Source of the DNA: Kitasatospora sp. Root107
Lineage (GTDB): Bacteria > Actinomycetota > Actinomycetes > Streptomycetales > Streptomycetaceae
NCBI RefSeq assembly: GCF_001424875.1
Contig: NZ_LMCT01000067.1
Location: 306,880-370,879, forward strand
Length of the DNA stretch: 64,000 bases
Direction: 5' to 3'
Shown here: piece after piece, positions 26,546 through 34,891 of the stretch
How the letters are laid out: every line of letters starts with the position of its first letter
How positions within the stretch are numbered: the stretch's first letter is position 1
Translations under genes and position numbers: made by a program
The notes under the pieces: model-generated
Database searches by the model: none
Seen by the model: the letters and a program-made list of their open reading frames with translations, nothing else
What the model was told of the DNA's origin: nothing

Positions 26546-29169
26546 GACGATTCACCTCCCTCCTCCGAGGTCTGGTCCGGCAGGTCGGTGCGTGCGCTGC
26601 GTTCGACCCGCCCGGACGGGGCGAGGAACGGCAGCCGCACGGAGTCGTGGTGCAGAGCGGATCCGAGGGCGAGCAGCACTCCGGCGCTCCCGGTGGCCAG
26701 ATCCATCGAGAACCGCATCAACTGCTCGCCAGGGAAGACCAGTTGGCCGTCGCGGGTGCAGGCGTGCCGGGCCAGTCGGCGGATGTGGGCGGCGACCACC
26801 GGGTCCCGCTCGGCGGCCGTTCCGGGCGGATACGCCCGGCTGAGGTGCAGGATCATTCCGGCGATTCCGTCGAACAGTCCGGGCTCCAGGTAGAACGGCG
26901 CGGTGGCCGCCCGGCGGATGGCACCGGCCGCCTGCGCGAACTGCTCGTCCTCGCGGTGCTCGAGGTAGTCGTCGAGGACCAGGCCGATCCCCACGCTGCC
27001 GTCGGCCAGGTAGGGCATCGTCCGGAAGCCTTCGTTGACCTCCATCGCACCGTCCTCGCGCAGCAGACAGCGGCGGAGGTCCTGGCGGAGCGCGGTCGCG
27101 GCCAGATCGAGGAACTCCGCCTCGCCGGTCGCCTCGTACAGCCGTACGAACAGCAGTGCGGGCCCGGCCGATCCGCGCAGCAGCCCGGCGTACGGGTGCT
27201 CGCCGCCGCTGAGCTCCGGCACACCGTCGGCCGGGCCCAGCCGGTCGGCGACGGCGCTCGTCACCTCGAGCACGGTGTCCAGCAACGCGCGCTCGCCGGT
27301 GGCGGCCGCGAAGTGCAGCAGGTTCAGGCCGATCCCGGCCAGGCCGCCGTACAGGTCCAGCCCCAGCTGCTCCCAGCGCTCGCCCAGGCACATGTCGAGC
27401 GCCTTCAACGCCTCGGCCCGGTGGCCGAGATGGTCGAGCACGTACGCGACGCCGTGCAGGCCGTCGTAGAAGCCCAGCCGGGTGCCCGGCTCGGGGTGCA
27501 GCGCCCGCCTGATGAGCCAGTCCTCGTACTCCGGGTGCCGCCCGGCGCCGGTCACGTCCAGCGCGTACAGCACCCCGGCGGCACCGTACGCGAGGCCGAG
27601 GCCGCCGCCCGTGGTGAGGAACTGCTCGATGTCCCCGGGGAACAGCCGGTCGTCCCGCTCCGGCGTGGCGGCGGCCAGGACGGCGGCGGAGATCGACTCC
27701 CTTGCGCGCCACCAGCCCTGACGGTCCGGCACCAGCCGTGGTTCGCCGTCGGACGGGCGGTCGTCCCCGGTGATCACCCGTACCGCCTGGTCCAGGAACC
27801 CGGCGGGAACCGGGAACGCCCGAGCTGCCTCGGTCGCGAACTGACCGGCCTTGTTCGGGTCCAACGACACCAGGCCGGTCAGTGGCATGAAGAGGAAGAG
27901 CCGTAGACAGGCCAGCGCGTACTCGTCGATCGCCTGCCCGGTGGCACCGTCCGGAGCGACGAACCCCGGGGCCGCGAGGGCCTGCCGCCCGGCCTTCGCC
28001 GCATCCGACGCGCCCTCGAAGTCGATCAGCGCCACCGTGCCGTCCGGGCGGACCAGGATGTTGTCCGGGTGCACGTCGCCGACGACCACACCACGGGCGT
28101 GTACGGCGGCCACCGCCTCCTCGACCTGCCGGACGACGTCGACGGCCCAGGCCGTGTAGTCCGCGAAGGCCGAGTCGTCCGCCTCCAGCGACACCAGCGG
28201 GTAGCGGTCGAGGAACTGCTCGTTCAGGGTCTTCCCCTCGATGAACTCCTCGACCAGGAAGTGATGGTCACCCAGCGCGAACTCGTCGTGCAGCACCGGC
28301 ACGCAGTCGAGGCCGCCGAGCTGCTTCAGGGCCTCCCGCTCGCGCCCCAGCCGGGTGACCGCGTCCGCCCCGTCGAGCGTGAGTCCCGCGTGCGGCCGGG
28401 CCTCCTTCAGTACGACGCGCTGCTCGGTGCGCAGGTCCACCCCGGCGTACAGGCCGCCGCCGTTGGAGAAGTGCAGCGCGCGGTCGAAGCGGTACGGGAG
28501 ACCGGTCACCGTGGTCCGCCGGCTCTCGGCGAGGTGGGGCTGCAGGAACTCCGGCAGCTCGACCCACTCGGGCACCTGGAACGTCGGCCCCCGTTCGTCC
28601 GGCACCAGCCGGCCGTCGCCGTCCTCGATGGCGGGCCGCACCTCGCCGTCGGGCGAGGTGCAGTACCGGTCGGCGAAGGCCCCGTACCGTACGTACAGCG
28701 GACCTGGCCCCCAGCGCAGGTCGCTCAGGATGTACGGCCCGGGCCGACCGTTGAGCTTTTCGCCCAGTTCGGTGAGAATCCGCTCGAGCTGCGCCTCGTC
28801 CCCGGGGTAGATCGTCACGAACTTGCCGCTGGCACCCCGGTGCGCGTACTTGGCGTTGGCGATCAGCAGGAAGTCGCGGTTGGGGAGGAACTTGAAGGAG
28901 ATCCGCCGGGGGATGCAGTAGTCCCACACCGCGGCGAGGGTCTCCTCGGCGTTGTCGAGGCACGCCGAGGCGTGGATCTTCCATCCCTGCCGGGGCAGTG
29001 CGGCATCCTCCGGGTGCAGGGCGACCCAGTCGCCCCACTCCGACCGCGCCCAGCCCGCCGGCACGGGTGCGCGGGCCGCCCCGAAGTCGCCGACCCCACC
29101 GGCCGCGCGCGTGGGCGCGTCGTAGAACGACGGATCCACCAGGCAGTACACCTCATACCGCTTGTCCAC
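26542..29169 (-). CDS. Class III lanthipeptide synthetase LanKC (RamC/AmfT-like)
   Basis: GTG at 29167-29169, with GGAGG 5 nt upstream, starts VDKRYEVYCLVDPSFYD; 875 residues. Residues 1-200 are the phospho-Ser/Thr lyase-like part (RISFKFLPNRDFLLIANAKYA, GKFVTIYPGD). Residues about 220-500 are the Ser/Thr kinase: VVLKEARPHAG, catalytic GDVHPDN (364-370) and metal-binding IDFEGA (D383). Residues about 530-875 form a LanC-like cyclase domain with its helical GxxG repeats (DGLHGVAYVL, YGGLAGIGLNLL, TGSAGVLLAL), lacking the Cys/Cys-His zinc ligands, which separates class III from class IV. It phosphorylates, eliminates and cyclises Ser/Cys in the precursor encoded directly downstream. Stop and precursor start overlap. 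Confidence 0.93.
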   Translation of the reverse strand: MDKRYEVYCLVDPSFYDAPTRAAGGVGDFGAARAPVPAGWARSEWGDWVALHPEDAALPRQGWKIHASACLDNAEETLAAVWDYCIPRRISFKFLPNRDFLLIANAKYAHRGASGKFVTIYPGDEAQLERILTELGEKLNGRPGPYILSDLRWGPGPLYVRYGAFADRYCTSPDGEVRPAIEDGDGRLVPDERGPTFQVPEWVELPEFLQPHLAESRRTTVTGLPYRFDRALHFSNGGGLYAGVDLRTEQRVVLKEARPHAGLTLDGADAVTRLGREREALKQLGGLDCVPVLHDEFALGDHHFLVEEFIEGKTLNEQFLDRYPLVSLEADDSAFADYTAWAVDVVRQVEEAVAAVHARGVVVGDVHPDNILVRPDGTVALIDFEGASDAAKAGRQALAAPGFVAPDGATGQAIDEYALACLRLFLFMPLTGLVSLDPNKAGQFATEAARAFPVPAGFLDQAVRVITGDDRPSDGEPRLVPDRQGWWRARESISAAVLAAATPERDDRLFPGDIEQFLTTGGGLGLAYGAAGVLYALDVTGAGRHPEYEDWLIRRALHPEPGTRLGFYDGLHGVAYVLDHLGHRAEALKALDMCLGERWEQLGLDLYGGLAGIGLNLLHFAAATGERALLDTVLEVTSAVADRLGPADGVPELSGGEHPYAGLLRGSAGPALLFVRLYEATGEAEFLDLAATALRQDLRRCLLREDGAMEVNEGFRTMPYLADGSVGIGLVLDDYLEHREDEQFAQAAGAIRRAATAPFYLEPGLFDGIAGMILHLSRAYPPGTAAERDPVVAAHIRRLARHACTRDGQLVFPGEQLMRFSMDLATGSAGVLLALGSALHHDSVRLPFLAPSGRVERSARTDLPDQTSEEGGESS

Positions 29170-29247
29170 GTGAGCCTCCGGCCCCGCGTCATACTCTCCG
29201 TGACGACCCGCTCGCCGCCACCGACAGACCCCTCCGCCCTCGGGCAC

Positions 29248-29278
29248 CCGAACCCGCAGCCCGGGTGTCCGAACACCC
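29248..29278 (-). promoter_or_regulatory. Candidate regulator site upstream of the lanthipeptide operon
   Basis: CCGAACCC (29248-29255) and CCGAACAC (29269-29276) are direct repeats 21 bp apart, and the second lies in the inverted repeat GGGTGT-CCGA-ACACCC (29263-29278). They sit 80-110 bp upstream of the synthetase start. Two-turn spacing suits a dimeric LuxR-type activator such as the convergent regulator. This is a pattern-based guess. Confidence 0.3.
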
Positions 29279-29456
29279 CTCCGGCGCCTACCAGTTCCGA
29301 CGATCCTCGGGTCACCCCCCGGTGCACCACCACCACTTGTCACGCGATCGCTGTGAGATCGACACGCTCGGACCGTGAACTCCGCACGGTGCGTCTCGCC
29401 GCGACCTCGGCACGGCGAACCCGGTCCGGGCGGGATACCTGGCTAGGGTCGGTGGA

Positions 29457-29741
29457 ATGGAACGGATTCGGAGCAGGGTGGTCGTCACGGGCGAGGTCCA
29501 GGGCGTGTTCTTCCGGGACACCTGCCGCCGTACGGCACAGGAGTACGGGGTGGCCGGTTGGGTGCGCAACCTGGCGGACGGGACGGTGGAGGCCGTGTTC
29601 GAGGGCGAGGCCGCTGCGGTCGGTCAGCTGGTGGCCTGGGCGGAGCGCGGGCCGAGCCAGGCGGTGGTCGATCGGGTGACGGTCCGCCAGGAGGAGCCGG
29701 AGGGGCTCACTGGGTTCGAGATCCGGCCGACGCCGTGGTGA
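29457..29741 (+). CDS. acyP: Acylphosphatase
   Basis: A complete 94-residue acylphosphatase (EC 3.6.1.7), which hydrolyses acyl-phosphates in the cytoplasm. The catalytic motif GEVQGVFFRDTCRR holds R20, which binds phosphate, and GWVRNLADGTVEAVFEGE holds the catalytic N38. Length and both signature motifs match the family exactly. ATG at 29457 follows GGTGGA. The gene stands alone, divergent from the lanthipeptide operon; its small 5' region overlaps no other gene. Confidence 0.93.
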   Translation: MERIRSRVVVTGEVQGVFFRDTCRRTAQEYGVAGWVRNLADGTVEAVFEGEAAAVGQLVAWAERGPSQAVVDRVTVRQEEPEGLTGFEIRPTPW

Positions 29742-29883
29742 GCGGCTTCCGCCCGGTGCCTTTGAGGTAATCACCGCAGCTCTTCGGTGCAACGGGTAGG
29801 ACTGGTCAGCATCTCGCCGACGTCGAACACTGCGGAGCGGATCACTGGACGGGCCCATTCGGGCAGCCCGGCCGTATGGTTCC

Positions 29884-29893
29884 TCCCTAGGGA
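29884..29893. promoter_or_regulatory. Palindrome TCCCTAGGGA at the GntR promoter
   Basis: A perfect 10-bp palindrome 22 bp upstream of the GntR start. The core tCCYTARGGa recurs twice in the arms of the inverted repeat at 30697-30732, suggesting one regulator binds both places and represses itself. Confidence 0.5.
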
Positions 29894-29915
29894 TCTCACC
29901 TGAGCCGGAGGAACC

Positions 29916-30659
29916 GTGCCGACGCCGCCGTACCGTCAGATCGCCGCCGAGCTACGGCATCGCATCACCACCGGCGAGCTGGCGCCGGGCGACCGAGTCC
30001 CCAGCGAGAACGCGATCGTTTCGGAGTACGGCGTTGCGGCCGAGACCGCACGAAAGGCGCTCGGCGTTCTGGCTGCCGAAGGCCTGACGGAAGCTCGGCG
30101 GGGATCGGGCACCCGGGTGCGCGCCTTCCGGCCGATCCTCCGGCGCGGTACCAAGCGCCTCGCACAGTCCGGCTGGGGCGAGGGGCGATCCATCTGGGAG
30201 TTCGACCTGGACGGCCGGCCCCTGCGAGCCGACCGTGTGACGGTCGAGCCCGATGCGCCCAGCCCAGCCCATGTTGCTGTCGCCCTCGGCCTCGCTGTCG
30301 GTGACCCGGTCTGCATCCGCGACCGCCGCTACCTGGTCGATGACGAGCCGGTCATGCTCGCCACCTCCTACCTGCCCACCGCACTGGTGGTGGGCTCGCC
30401 CATCACGCAGCCGGATACCGGGCCGGGCGGGACCTACGCGCGGCTGGCCGAACTCGGGTGCGCGCCGGTGCACTTCCGCGAGGTGGTCCGCTCGCGGATG
30501 CCGCTGCCGGAAGAGGCGGAGGCACTGGCCCTCGGCGTCGGTACACCGGTGGTGCTGATCGTGCGGTACGCGTACGCCGCCGAAGGTCTGCCGGTGGAGG
30601 TCAACGAGATGGTGCTGGATGCCTCCAGGTACCTGATGGAGTGGGAGTTTCCCGCGTGA
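29916..30659 (+). CDS. GntR-family regulator with UTRA domain
   Basis: GTG at 29916, preceded by GGAGGAACC, gives 247 residues. The N-terminal winged helix is typical of GntR (PPYRQIAAELRHRI, GDRVPSENAI, GVAAETARKALGVLAAEGL). Residues about 90-245 form a UTRA effector-binding domain (VCIRDRRYLVDDEPVMLATSYLP, ending GLPVEVNEMVLDASRYLMEW). The effector is unknown. Palindromes with the same core lie in its own promoter and 40-70 bp after its stop, upstream of the GRDP-like gene, so it probably controls itself and that gene. Confidence 0.88.
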   Translation: MPTPPYRQIAAELRHRITTGELAPGDRVPSENAIVSEYGVAAETARKALGVLAAEGLTEARRGSGTRVRAFRPILRRGTKRLAQSGWGEGRSIWEFDLDGRPLRADRVTVEPDAPSPAHVAVALGLAVGDPVCIRDRRYLVDDEPVMLATSYLPTALVVGSPITQPDTGPGGTYARLAELGCAPVHFREVVRSRMPLPEEAEALALGVGTPVVLIVRYAYAAEGLPVEVNEMVLDASRYLMEWEFPA

Positions 30660-30691
30660 CGCAAGGGTTCTGACGAGGTGTCACCGAGCTG

Positions 30692-30732
30692 TTGACTTCC
30701 CTAAGGAACTAGCGAGACAGTTCCTTAGGGAA
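30692..30732 (+). promoter_or_regulatory. Promoter with perfect double palindrome operator
   Basis: TTCCCTAAGGAACT (30697-30710) and AGTTCCTTAGGGAA (30719-30732) are a perfect 14-bp inverted repeat with an 8-bp spacer, and each arm is itself a near-palindrome. A TTGACT hexamer at 30692-30697 abuts it as a possible -35 element. Likely the GntR operator for the gene at 30867. Confidence 0.6.
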
Positions 30733-30866
30733 CTTGGCGGGCGCCGAGTTCCCTCCCCGCTCCGGCCGACTTGCCGGCCGGCTTCCGACCGGAGCGGGTT
30801 CCGCATCACCGCTCGGCCCCGACGGGCCAACCAGCCCACGGGCTCCGCACGTTGTGAGGAGAATCC

Positions 30867-31361
30867 ATGACGACCACGGCACCCCAACACCCGCCCGGCC
30901 CCATGGCGCCGGACACCCTGCTCGACGCGGTCACCTTCGACAGCGTGGTGAACACGGTGCTCGACAGCAACCCGGACATGGCTGCCACGATGGCCCGACG
31001 CATCGTCACCGAGGCGCTCGCGTTCGTCGCCACCGGTGCGACCACGCCGTACCACCGGGGGATGGCGCCGAGCCGCACCGTTGACGAGGGCTGGCACGCG
31101 CTGCTCGTGCACACCGAGGCGTACGAGCGCCTGTGCCAGTGCCTCGGCCGGTTCGTTCACCACACGCCGGGCTGGGACCCGGGCCTGTACGACCCGGATA
31201 TCTTGAACTACACGCAAGGGTTGATCCGGGCTGCCGGGTTCGAGGTCGACGCCGAGCTGTGGCGGGCGCCCGATGACAGCAGCCTGGTGTCCGTCGCGGC
31301 GAACTGCCAGCACGCGCCCGAGTGCACGATCCGGCCGATGCCCAAGCCCGAGAAGCCGTAA
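30867..31361 (+). CDS. GRDP-like (DUF1399-type) protein
   Basis: A 164-residue cytosolic protein from ATG 30867 with GAGGAG upstream. The segment VDEGWHALLVHTEAYERLCQ followed by FVHHTPGWD matches the D-x-x-WH...Y...C...HH pattern of glycine-rich-domain-protein-like (DUF1399) proteins, whose biochemical role in bacteria is unknown. A Cys/His set at the end (NCQHAPEC) could bind metal. It sits behind the GntR operator and is followed 78 bp later by a 50-residue gene, so GntR control of both is likely. Confidence 0.75.
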   Translation: MTTTAPQHPPGPMAPDTLLDAVTFDSVVNTVLDSNPDMAATMARRIVTEALAFVATGATTPYHRGMAPSRTVDEGWHALLVHTEAYERLCQCLGRFVHHTPGWDPGLYDPDILNYTQGLIRAAGFEVDAELWRAPDDSSLVSVAANCQHAPECTIRPMPKPEKP

Positions 31362-31439
31362 CCCAGCGCGCGCCCCGGCGTTCGGCTTCGGCCGGGTGCA
31401 GGGGCGCGTACCCTGCTGCCATCGACAGGAGGTGTCCTC

Positions 31440-31592
31440 ATGGAGTGGATCGACCCGCGATACGCGGAGCTGGTGGCCGAGTTCCGGAAGCCGCTCGACC
31501 CGCAGCAGCTGACATTCGATCGCCCGATGCCTCCCGAGGGCGCCCCGGCCAACGCCGTCCGTGGGTTCGTCATGGAACGGCTGGACGACTAG
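31440..31592 (+). CDS. Very small acidic hypothetical protein
   Basis: ATG at 31440 with a strong AGGAGG 6 nt upstream opens a 50-codon gene ending at TAG 31590-31592. The product begins MEWIDPRYAELVAEFRKPLD, has a Pro-rich middle (FDRPMPPEGAP) and ends VMERLDD. The good ribosome site and coding-like third-position bias support a real gene. It lies directly after the GRDP-like gene. It could be a partner subunit or a small peptide substrate; neither is shown. Confidence 0.65.
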   Translation: MEWIDPRYAELVAEFRKPLDPQQLTFDRPMPPEGAPANAVRGFVMERLDD

Positions 31593-31760
31593 TCGGCCGA
31601 AAGCCGGGGCGTCCGCGTCAGGGAGCGAGGTCGACCAGCACCCGCCCGAGTCGGGTGCCGTGCTCGGTTTCCGGGCCGCTGCTCTGCGGAGCGACAGCGA
31701 CCGACCGTCCGAAGGGCCCCGGGACGTTTGAAGCGGGTGCCGGCACGCCAGACATGGGGG

Positions 31761-32687
31761 ATGACGGAACCTGCACTGCACCTCTCCGACGAGGTTCGTG
31801 ACGCGCTCGCGAGCCGCCGGACTCCCGTGGTCGCCCTGGAGTCGACGATCATCGCGCACGGCCTTCCCAGGCCACGGAACCTGCTGGTGGCGGGGGAGTT
31901 GGAGGAGATCGTGCGGGCGGCGGGCGCCGTCCCGGCGACCATCGCCGTGCTGGACGGTGTGCCGCACGTCGGGCTCGGCAAGAGCGAGTTGGAGCGGGTC
32001 GCGAACGACCCCGGCCTGCGCAAGCTCGGGTTCCGGGATCTCGCACCGGCCCTGGCGACGGGCGCGAGCGGGGCGACCACGGTGTCGGGGACGGCGTTCC
32101 TGGCGGCGCGGGCCGGGATCCGGGTCTTCGCCACCGGCGGGCTCGGCGGGGTGCACCGCGAGTGGGCCACCACCCAGGACGAGTCGGCCGACCTCGGGCT
32201 GCTTGCCCGGACCAGGATCACCGTGGTGTGCGCGGGGGTGAAGTCGATCCTGGACGTACCGGCCACGCTGGAGCGGCTGGAGACGCTGGGGGTTGCGGTG
32301 CTCGGGTACCGGACGGCCGAGTTCCCCGGGTTCTACCTGTCGAGTTCGGGGCGGCCGGTGGACTGGACGGTACGGGAGGCGTCCGAGGTGGCGGACGTGA
32401 TGCGCGCTCAGGACGCACTCGGGGGGCTGAACTCGGCGCTGGTGGTGGCCAATCCGGTCCCGGAGGCCGAACAGCTCGACCCCCGGCTGCACGACCGGGT
32501 GCTCGCCGAGGCGCTTGCGGCCGCCGACCGCGCGGGTGTCACCGGCCAGGCCACCACGCCCTTCCTGCTGGCCTATCTCACCGAGCACACCGAGGGCGCC
32601 TCGCTGGAGGCCAACTTGGCGGCCGTGCGCGGCAATGTCCGGCTCGCTGCCGAGATCGCCGCCCACTGGGCGGGGCCGGGGGAGTGA
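31761..32687 (+). CDS. psuG: Pseudouridine-5'-phosphate glycosidase
   Basis: PsuG cleaves pseudouridine 5'-phosphate into uracil and ribose 5-phosphate. ATG at 31761 is preferred (MTEPALHLS); the frame 11 codons upstream is possible but lacks a ribosome site. The 308 residues include the conserved VALESTIIAHGLPRPRN, TIAVLDGVPHVGL, TVSGTAFLAARAGIRVFATGGLGGVHR and CAGVKSILDVPATLERLET, which contain the active-site Glu and Lys of the family and the Mn-binding region. The stop overlaps the next start (GTGA), so it is coupled to the sugar kinase. Confidence 0.93.
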   Translation: MTEPALHLSDEVRDALASRRTPVVALESTIIAHGLPRPRNLLVAGELEEIVRAAGAVPATIAVLDGVPHVGLGKSELERVANDPGLRKLGFRDLAPALATGASGATTVSGTAFLAARAGIRVFATGGLGGVHREWATTQDESADLGLLARTRITVVCAGVKSILDVPATLERLETLGVAVLGYRTAEFPGFYLSSSGRPVDWTVREASEVADVMRAQDALGGLNSALVVANPVPEAEQLDPRLHDRVLAEALAAADRAGVTGQATTPFLLAYLTEHTEGASLEANLAAVRGNVRLAAEIAAHWAGPGE

Positions 32688-33574
32688 CCGGCGCGCTGCT
32701 CGTGATCGGCGACGTCGTCACGGACGTCGTCGCGCTGCACGACCGGCCGCTCGCACCGCACACCGACACCGCCGCCCGGATCGCCGTCCTGCCGGGCGGA
32801 TCGGCCGCCAACTCGGCGGCCTGGGCGGCGTATTCGGGCGCGGAGGTGCGGCTGCTGTCCCGTCTCGGCGCCGACTCGGCCGACTGGCACCGGGCCGAAC
32901 TCGTCGGCGCCGGAGTCCGCCCGCACCTGGTGGTCGACCCGGAGCTGTCGACGGCCGTGGTGATCTGCCTGGTGGACGCCGAGGCCGAGCGGACCTTCGT
33001 CACCGACACCGGTGCCGCCGCCCGTCTCGGCCCGGCCGACTGGGATCCGGCGCTGCTCGACGGCGTCGCGCGTCTTCACCTCTCCGGATACCTGTACTTC
33101 ACCGACCAGGGACGGCAGTTGGCGGTACGGGCGGTCGCGGCGGCGGAGGCGAGAGGCCTGCCGGTCAGCGTCGACCCGGCCTCCACGGGCTTCATCGAAC
33201 GGCTCGGCGTCGCGGACTTCCTGGCCGCGATCGACGGCACGGACCTGCTGCTGCCGAACTCGGCGGAGGCACGGCTGCTGGCGGGAACGGATGATCCGGT
33301 GACGGCGGCCGAGCGGCTCAGTGCGGTCTACGGCGAGGCCGTCGTGAAGCTCGGCCCGCAGGGTGCGGTGGCCGCACGGGAAGGGAAGGTGGTCGCGAGG
33401 ATTGCCGCCGTCCCGAGCACGGCGCTGGACACCACCGGCGCCGGCGACGCCTTCACCGGAGCATTCCTGGCCGCACGGCTCGGGGGCGCCGACCTCGCCG
33501 AGGCGACGGCCGCCGGCTGCGGCGCGGGGGCGGCGGCCGTCGCTCGGACGGGTGGCAGGCCGCCGGCCCGGTGA
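32684..33574 (+). CDS. psuK: PfkB-family kinase, probable pseudouridine kinase
   Basis: GTG at 32684 overlaps the psuG stop. The 296-residue protein has both PfkB signatures: an N-terminal LPGGSAANSAAWAAYSGAEV and the C-terminal ATP/anion-hole motif DTTGAGDAFTGAFLA, where the second Asp is the catalytic base. Coupling to psuG indicates it phosphorylates pseudouridine to the substrate of PsuG, completing salvage of pseudouridine. PfkB kinases vary in substrate, so specificity is inferred from the operon. Confidence 0.88.
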   Translation: MTGALLVIGDVVTDVVALHDRPLAPHTDTAARIAVLPGGSAANSAAWAAYSGAEVRLLSRLGADSADWHRAELVGAGVRPHLVVDPELSTAVVICLVDAEAERTFVTDTGAAARLGPADWDPALLDGVARLHLSGYLYFTDQGRQLAVRAVAAAEARGLPVSVDPASTGFIERLGVADFLAAIDGTDLLLPNSAEARLLAGTDDPVTAAERLSAVYGEAVVKLGPQGAVAAREGKVVARIAAVPSTALDTTGAGDAFTGAFLAARLGGADLAEATAAGCGAGAAAVARTGGRPPAR

Positions 33575-33611
33575 GCCACTGCGGACAGACGTACACAGGA
33601 CTGAGCAGCCG

Positions 33612-33983
33612 TCAGGAGTGATCCGCCGCCGTCCCGCGTGCGACGGTGGCTCCGCGCTGGTCGGTGAGCAGCGCACGCTGTGTCAGGAGCTGTTCGATCC
33701 TGGCGTCCAGTTCGCTCAACTGGCCGTCCAGGATGCCGAGGGAGCGCGTGCACGGCAGCACCCCCGGGGCGTCGTCCTGGGCGCACGGGAGCAGGTCGCG
33801 GATGGTGTCGGTGTTCATCCCGGTGGCCAGGAGCTCGCGGATCCTGGCGACGGTGGCCGGGGCGTCGGCGCCGTACGTGCGGTAGCTGTTGGCGCCGCGC
33901 TCGGGGTGGAGCAGCCGCTGTTCCTCGTAGTAGCGCAGCAGTCGTGGGCTGACCCCGGTGCGGTGGGCCAATTCGCCGATCAG
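33612..33983 (-). CDS. MerR-family regulator
   Basis: GTG at 33983 with GAGGGGGAG upstream gives 123 residues. The N-terminal winged helix VLIGELAHRTGVSPRLLRYYEEQRLL is diagnostic for MerR. A dimerisation coiled coil follows, and two Cys (LLPCAQDD, LPCTRS) could form a metal or redox site. It is divergent from an alpha/beta hydrolase gene; the spacer carries a 16-bp palindrome between stretched -35 and -10 boxes, as expected for MerR control of the hydrolase. Confidence 0.88.
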   Translation of the reverse strand: MIGELAHRTGVSPRLLRYYEEQRLLHPERGANSYRTYGADAPATVARIRELLATGMNTDTIRDLLPCAQDDAPGVLPCTRSLGILDGQLSELDARIEQLLTQRALLTDQRGATVARGTAADHS

Positions 33984-34005
33984 CACGGGTGTTCTCCCCC
34001 TCGGG

Positions 34006-34037
34006 TTGACCTTCACATCAGTGTGAATACCTAGCGT
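34006..34037 (+). promoter_or_regulatory. MerR-type stretched promoter with operator
   Basis: TTGACC (34006-34011) and TAGCGT (34032-34037) are separated by 20 bp, and the perfect palindrome TTCACA-TCAG-TGTGAA (34012-34027) lies between them. MerR activators twist such over-long spacers. Transcription would begin at about the ATG at 34045, giving a leaderless message. Confidence 0.65.
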
Positions 34038-34044
34038 GTGCGGC

Positions 34045-34833
34045 ATGACAGCCTATTCCGCAGACGCCCTTTCCCTGACCACCACCCTGACCACCACGGT
34101 GACCGGCGCGGGCCCCGGCCTGGTCCTCGCCCATGGCGCCGGAGGCTCCGTCGCCGACAACTTCGGCCCGCTGATTCCGGTGTTGGCCCGGAACCACACC
34201 GTGGTCGGCAGTGACTATCCGACCGCCGACGAGGAGTTGAGCCTGGACGGTCTGGCCGACGCGCTGGTTGCTGCTGCGGTGGAGGCCGGGGTCGAGCGGT
34301 TCACCGTGATCGGCTTCTCGCTCGGTTCGGCGGTCGCGGTGCGCGCGGCGACCCGGCACCCGGACCGGGTGCGTGGGCTGGTGCTGGCGGCCGGGTTCGC
34401 CCGTGCGGACAACCGGTTCAGGCTCGCGATGGAGCTCTGGCAGGAGGCGCTCGTCCGGGGTGACCGGGAGACCTTCGCCCGGCTCGCCCTGACCGGTGGG
34501 TTCGGCGCGGACTTCGTCAACGCACTGCCGGGGGAGCAACTGCCGGCGCTGGTCGGGCAGGTCGCCGCCGGGGTGCCGGGCGGTACCCGCCGGCAGGCGG
34601 AGCTGGCGGGCCGGGTCGACACGACCGCCGAGCTGGCCGCGCTGGCGGTGCCCGTGCTGGTGGTGAACGCGACCCGGGATCTGCTGGTCGACCCGGCCAA
34701 CTCGCGGCAGCTGGCAGCCGGGATACCCGGGGCCGAGTACGTCGAGATCGACGCCGGCCACGTGTTCATGGTCGAGCGGCCCGAGGAGTGGGAGACGCAG
34801 GTGGCCGCGTTCCTCCGGGAGCACGGACTGTAG
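34045..34833 (+). CDS. Alpha/beta-hydrolase
   Basis: ATG at 34045 (262 residues); the GTG at 34036 is less likely. LVLAHGAGGSVADNF provides the oxyanion region, VIGFSLGSAVAV the nucleophile elbow with Ser, VVNATRDLLVDP the acid, and DAGHVFMVERPEEW the catalytic His, so the triad is complete. The substrate is unknown. Divergence from MerR and the stretched promoter suggest induction by a small molecule, perhaps the substrate. A strong hairpin follows at 34842. Confidence 0.85.
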   Translation: MTAYSADALSLTTTLTTTVTGAGPGLVLAHGAGGSVADNFGPLIPVLARNHTVVGSDYPTADEELSLDGLADALVAAAVEAGVERFTVIGFSLGSAVAVRAATRHPDRVRGLVLAAGFARADNRFRLAMELWQEALVRGDRETFARLALTGGFGADFVNALPGEQLPALVGQVAAGVPGGTRRQAELAGRVDTTAELAALAVPVLVVNATRDLLVDPANSRQLAAGIPGAEYVEIDAGHVFMVERPEEWETQVAAFLREHGL

Positions 34834-34841
34834 AAGCAGCG

Positions 34842-34870
34842 GGGAGGGCCGCCCGCCGGACGGCCCTCCC
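34842..34870 (+). terminator. Terminator hairpin, copy 1 of a repeated sequence
   Basis: GGGAGGGCCG pairs with CGGCCCTCCC around CCCGCCGGA, just beyond the hydrolase stop and before the convergent coiled-coil gene. The same 28-nt sequence recurs at 35677-35704. Confidence 0.8.
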
Positions 34871-34891
34871 TGTTGACAGGACGTCAGGCCG

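Noticed and set aside
26542..29169. Class IV (LanL) lanthipeptide synthetase
   Set aside because: The cyclase domain lacks the Cys/Cys-His zinc ligands expected for class IV, and the precursor has a class III leader.
29170..29343. N-terminal extension of LanKC by 58 residues
   Set aside because: GTG at 29169 has a well-placed GGAGG and gives the family's usual start; the extension is Gly/Arg-rich and non-coding in character.
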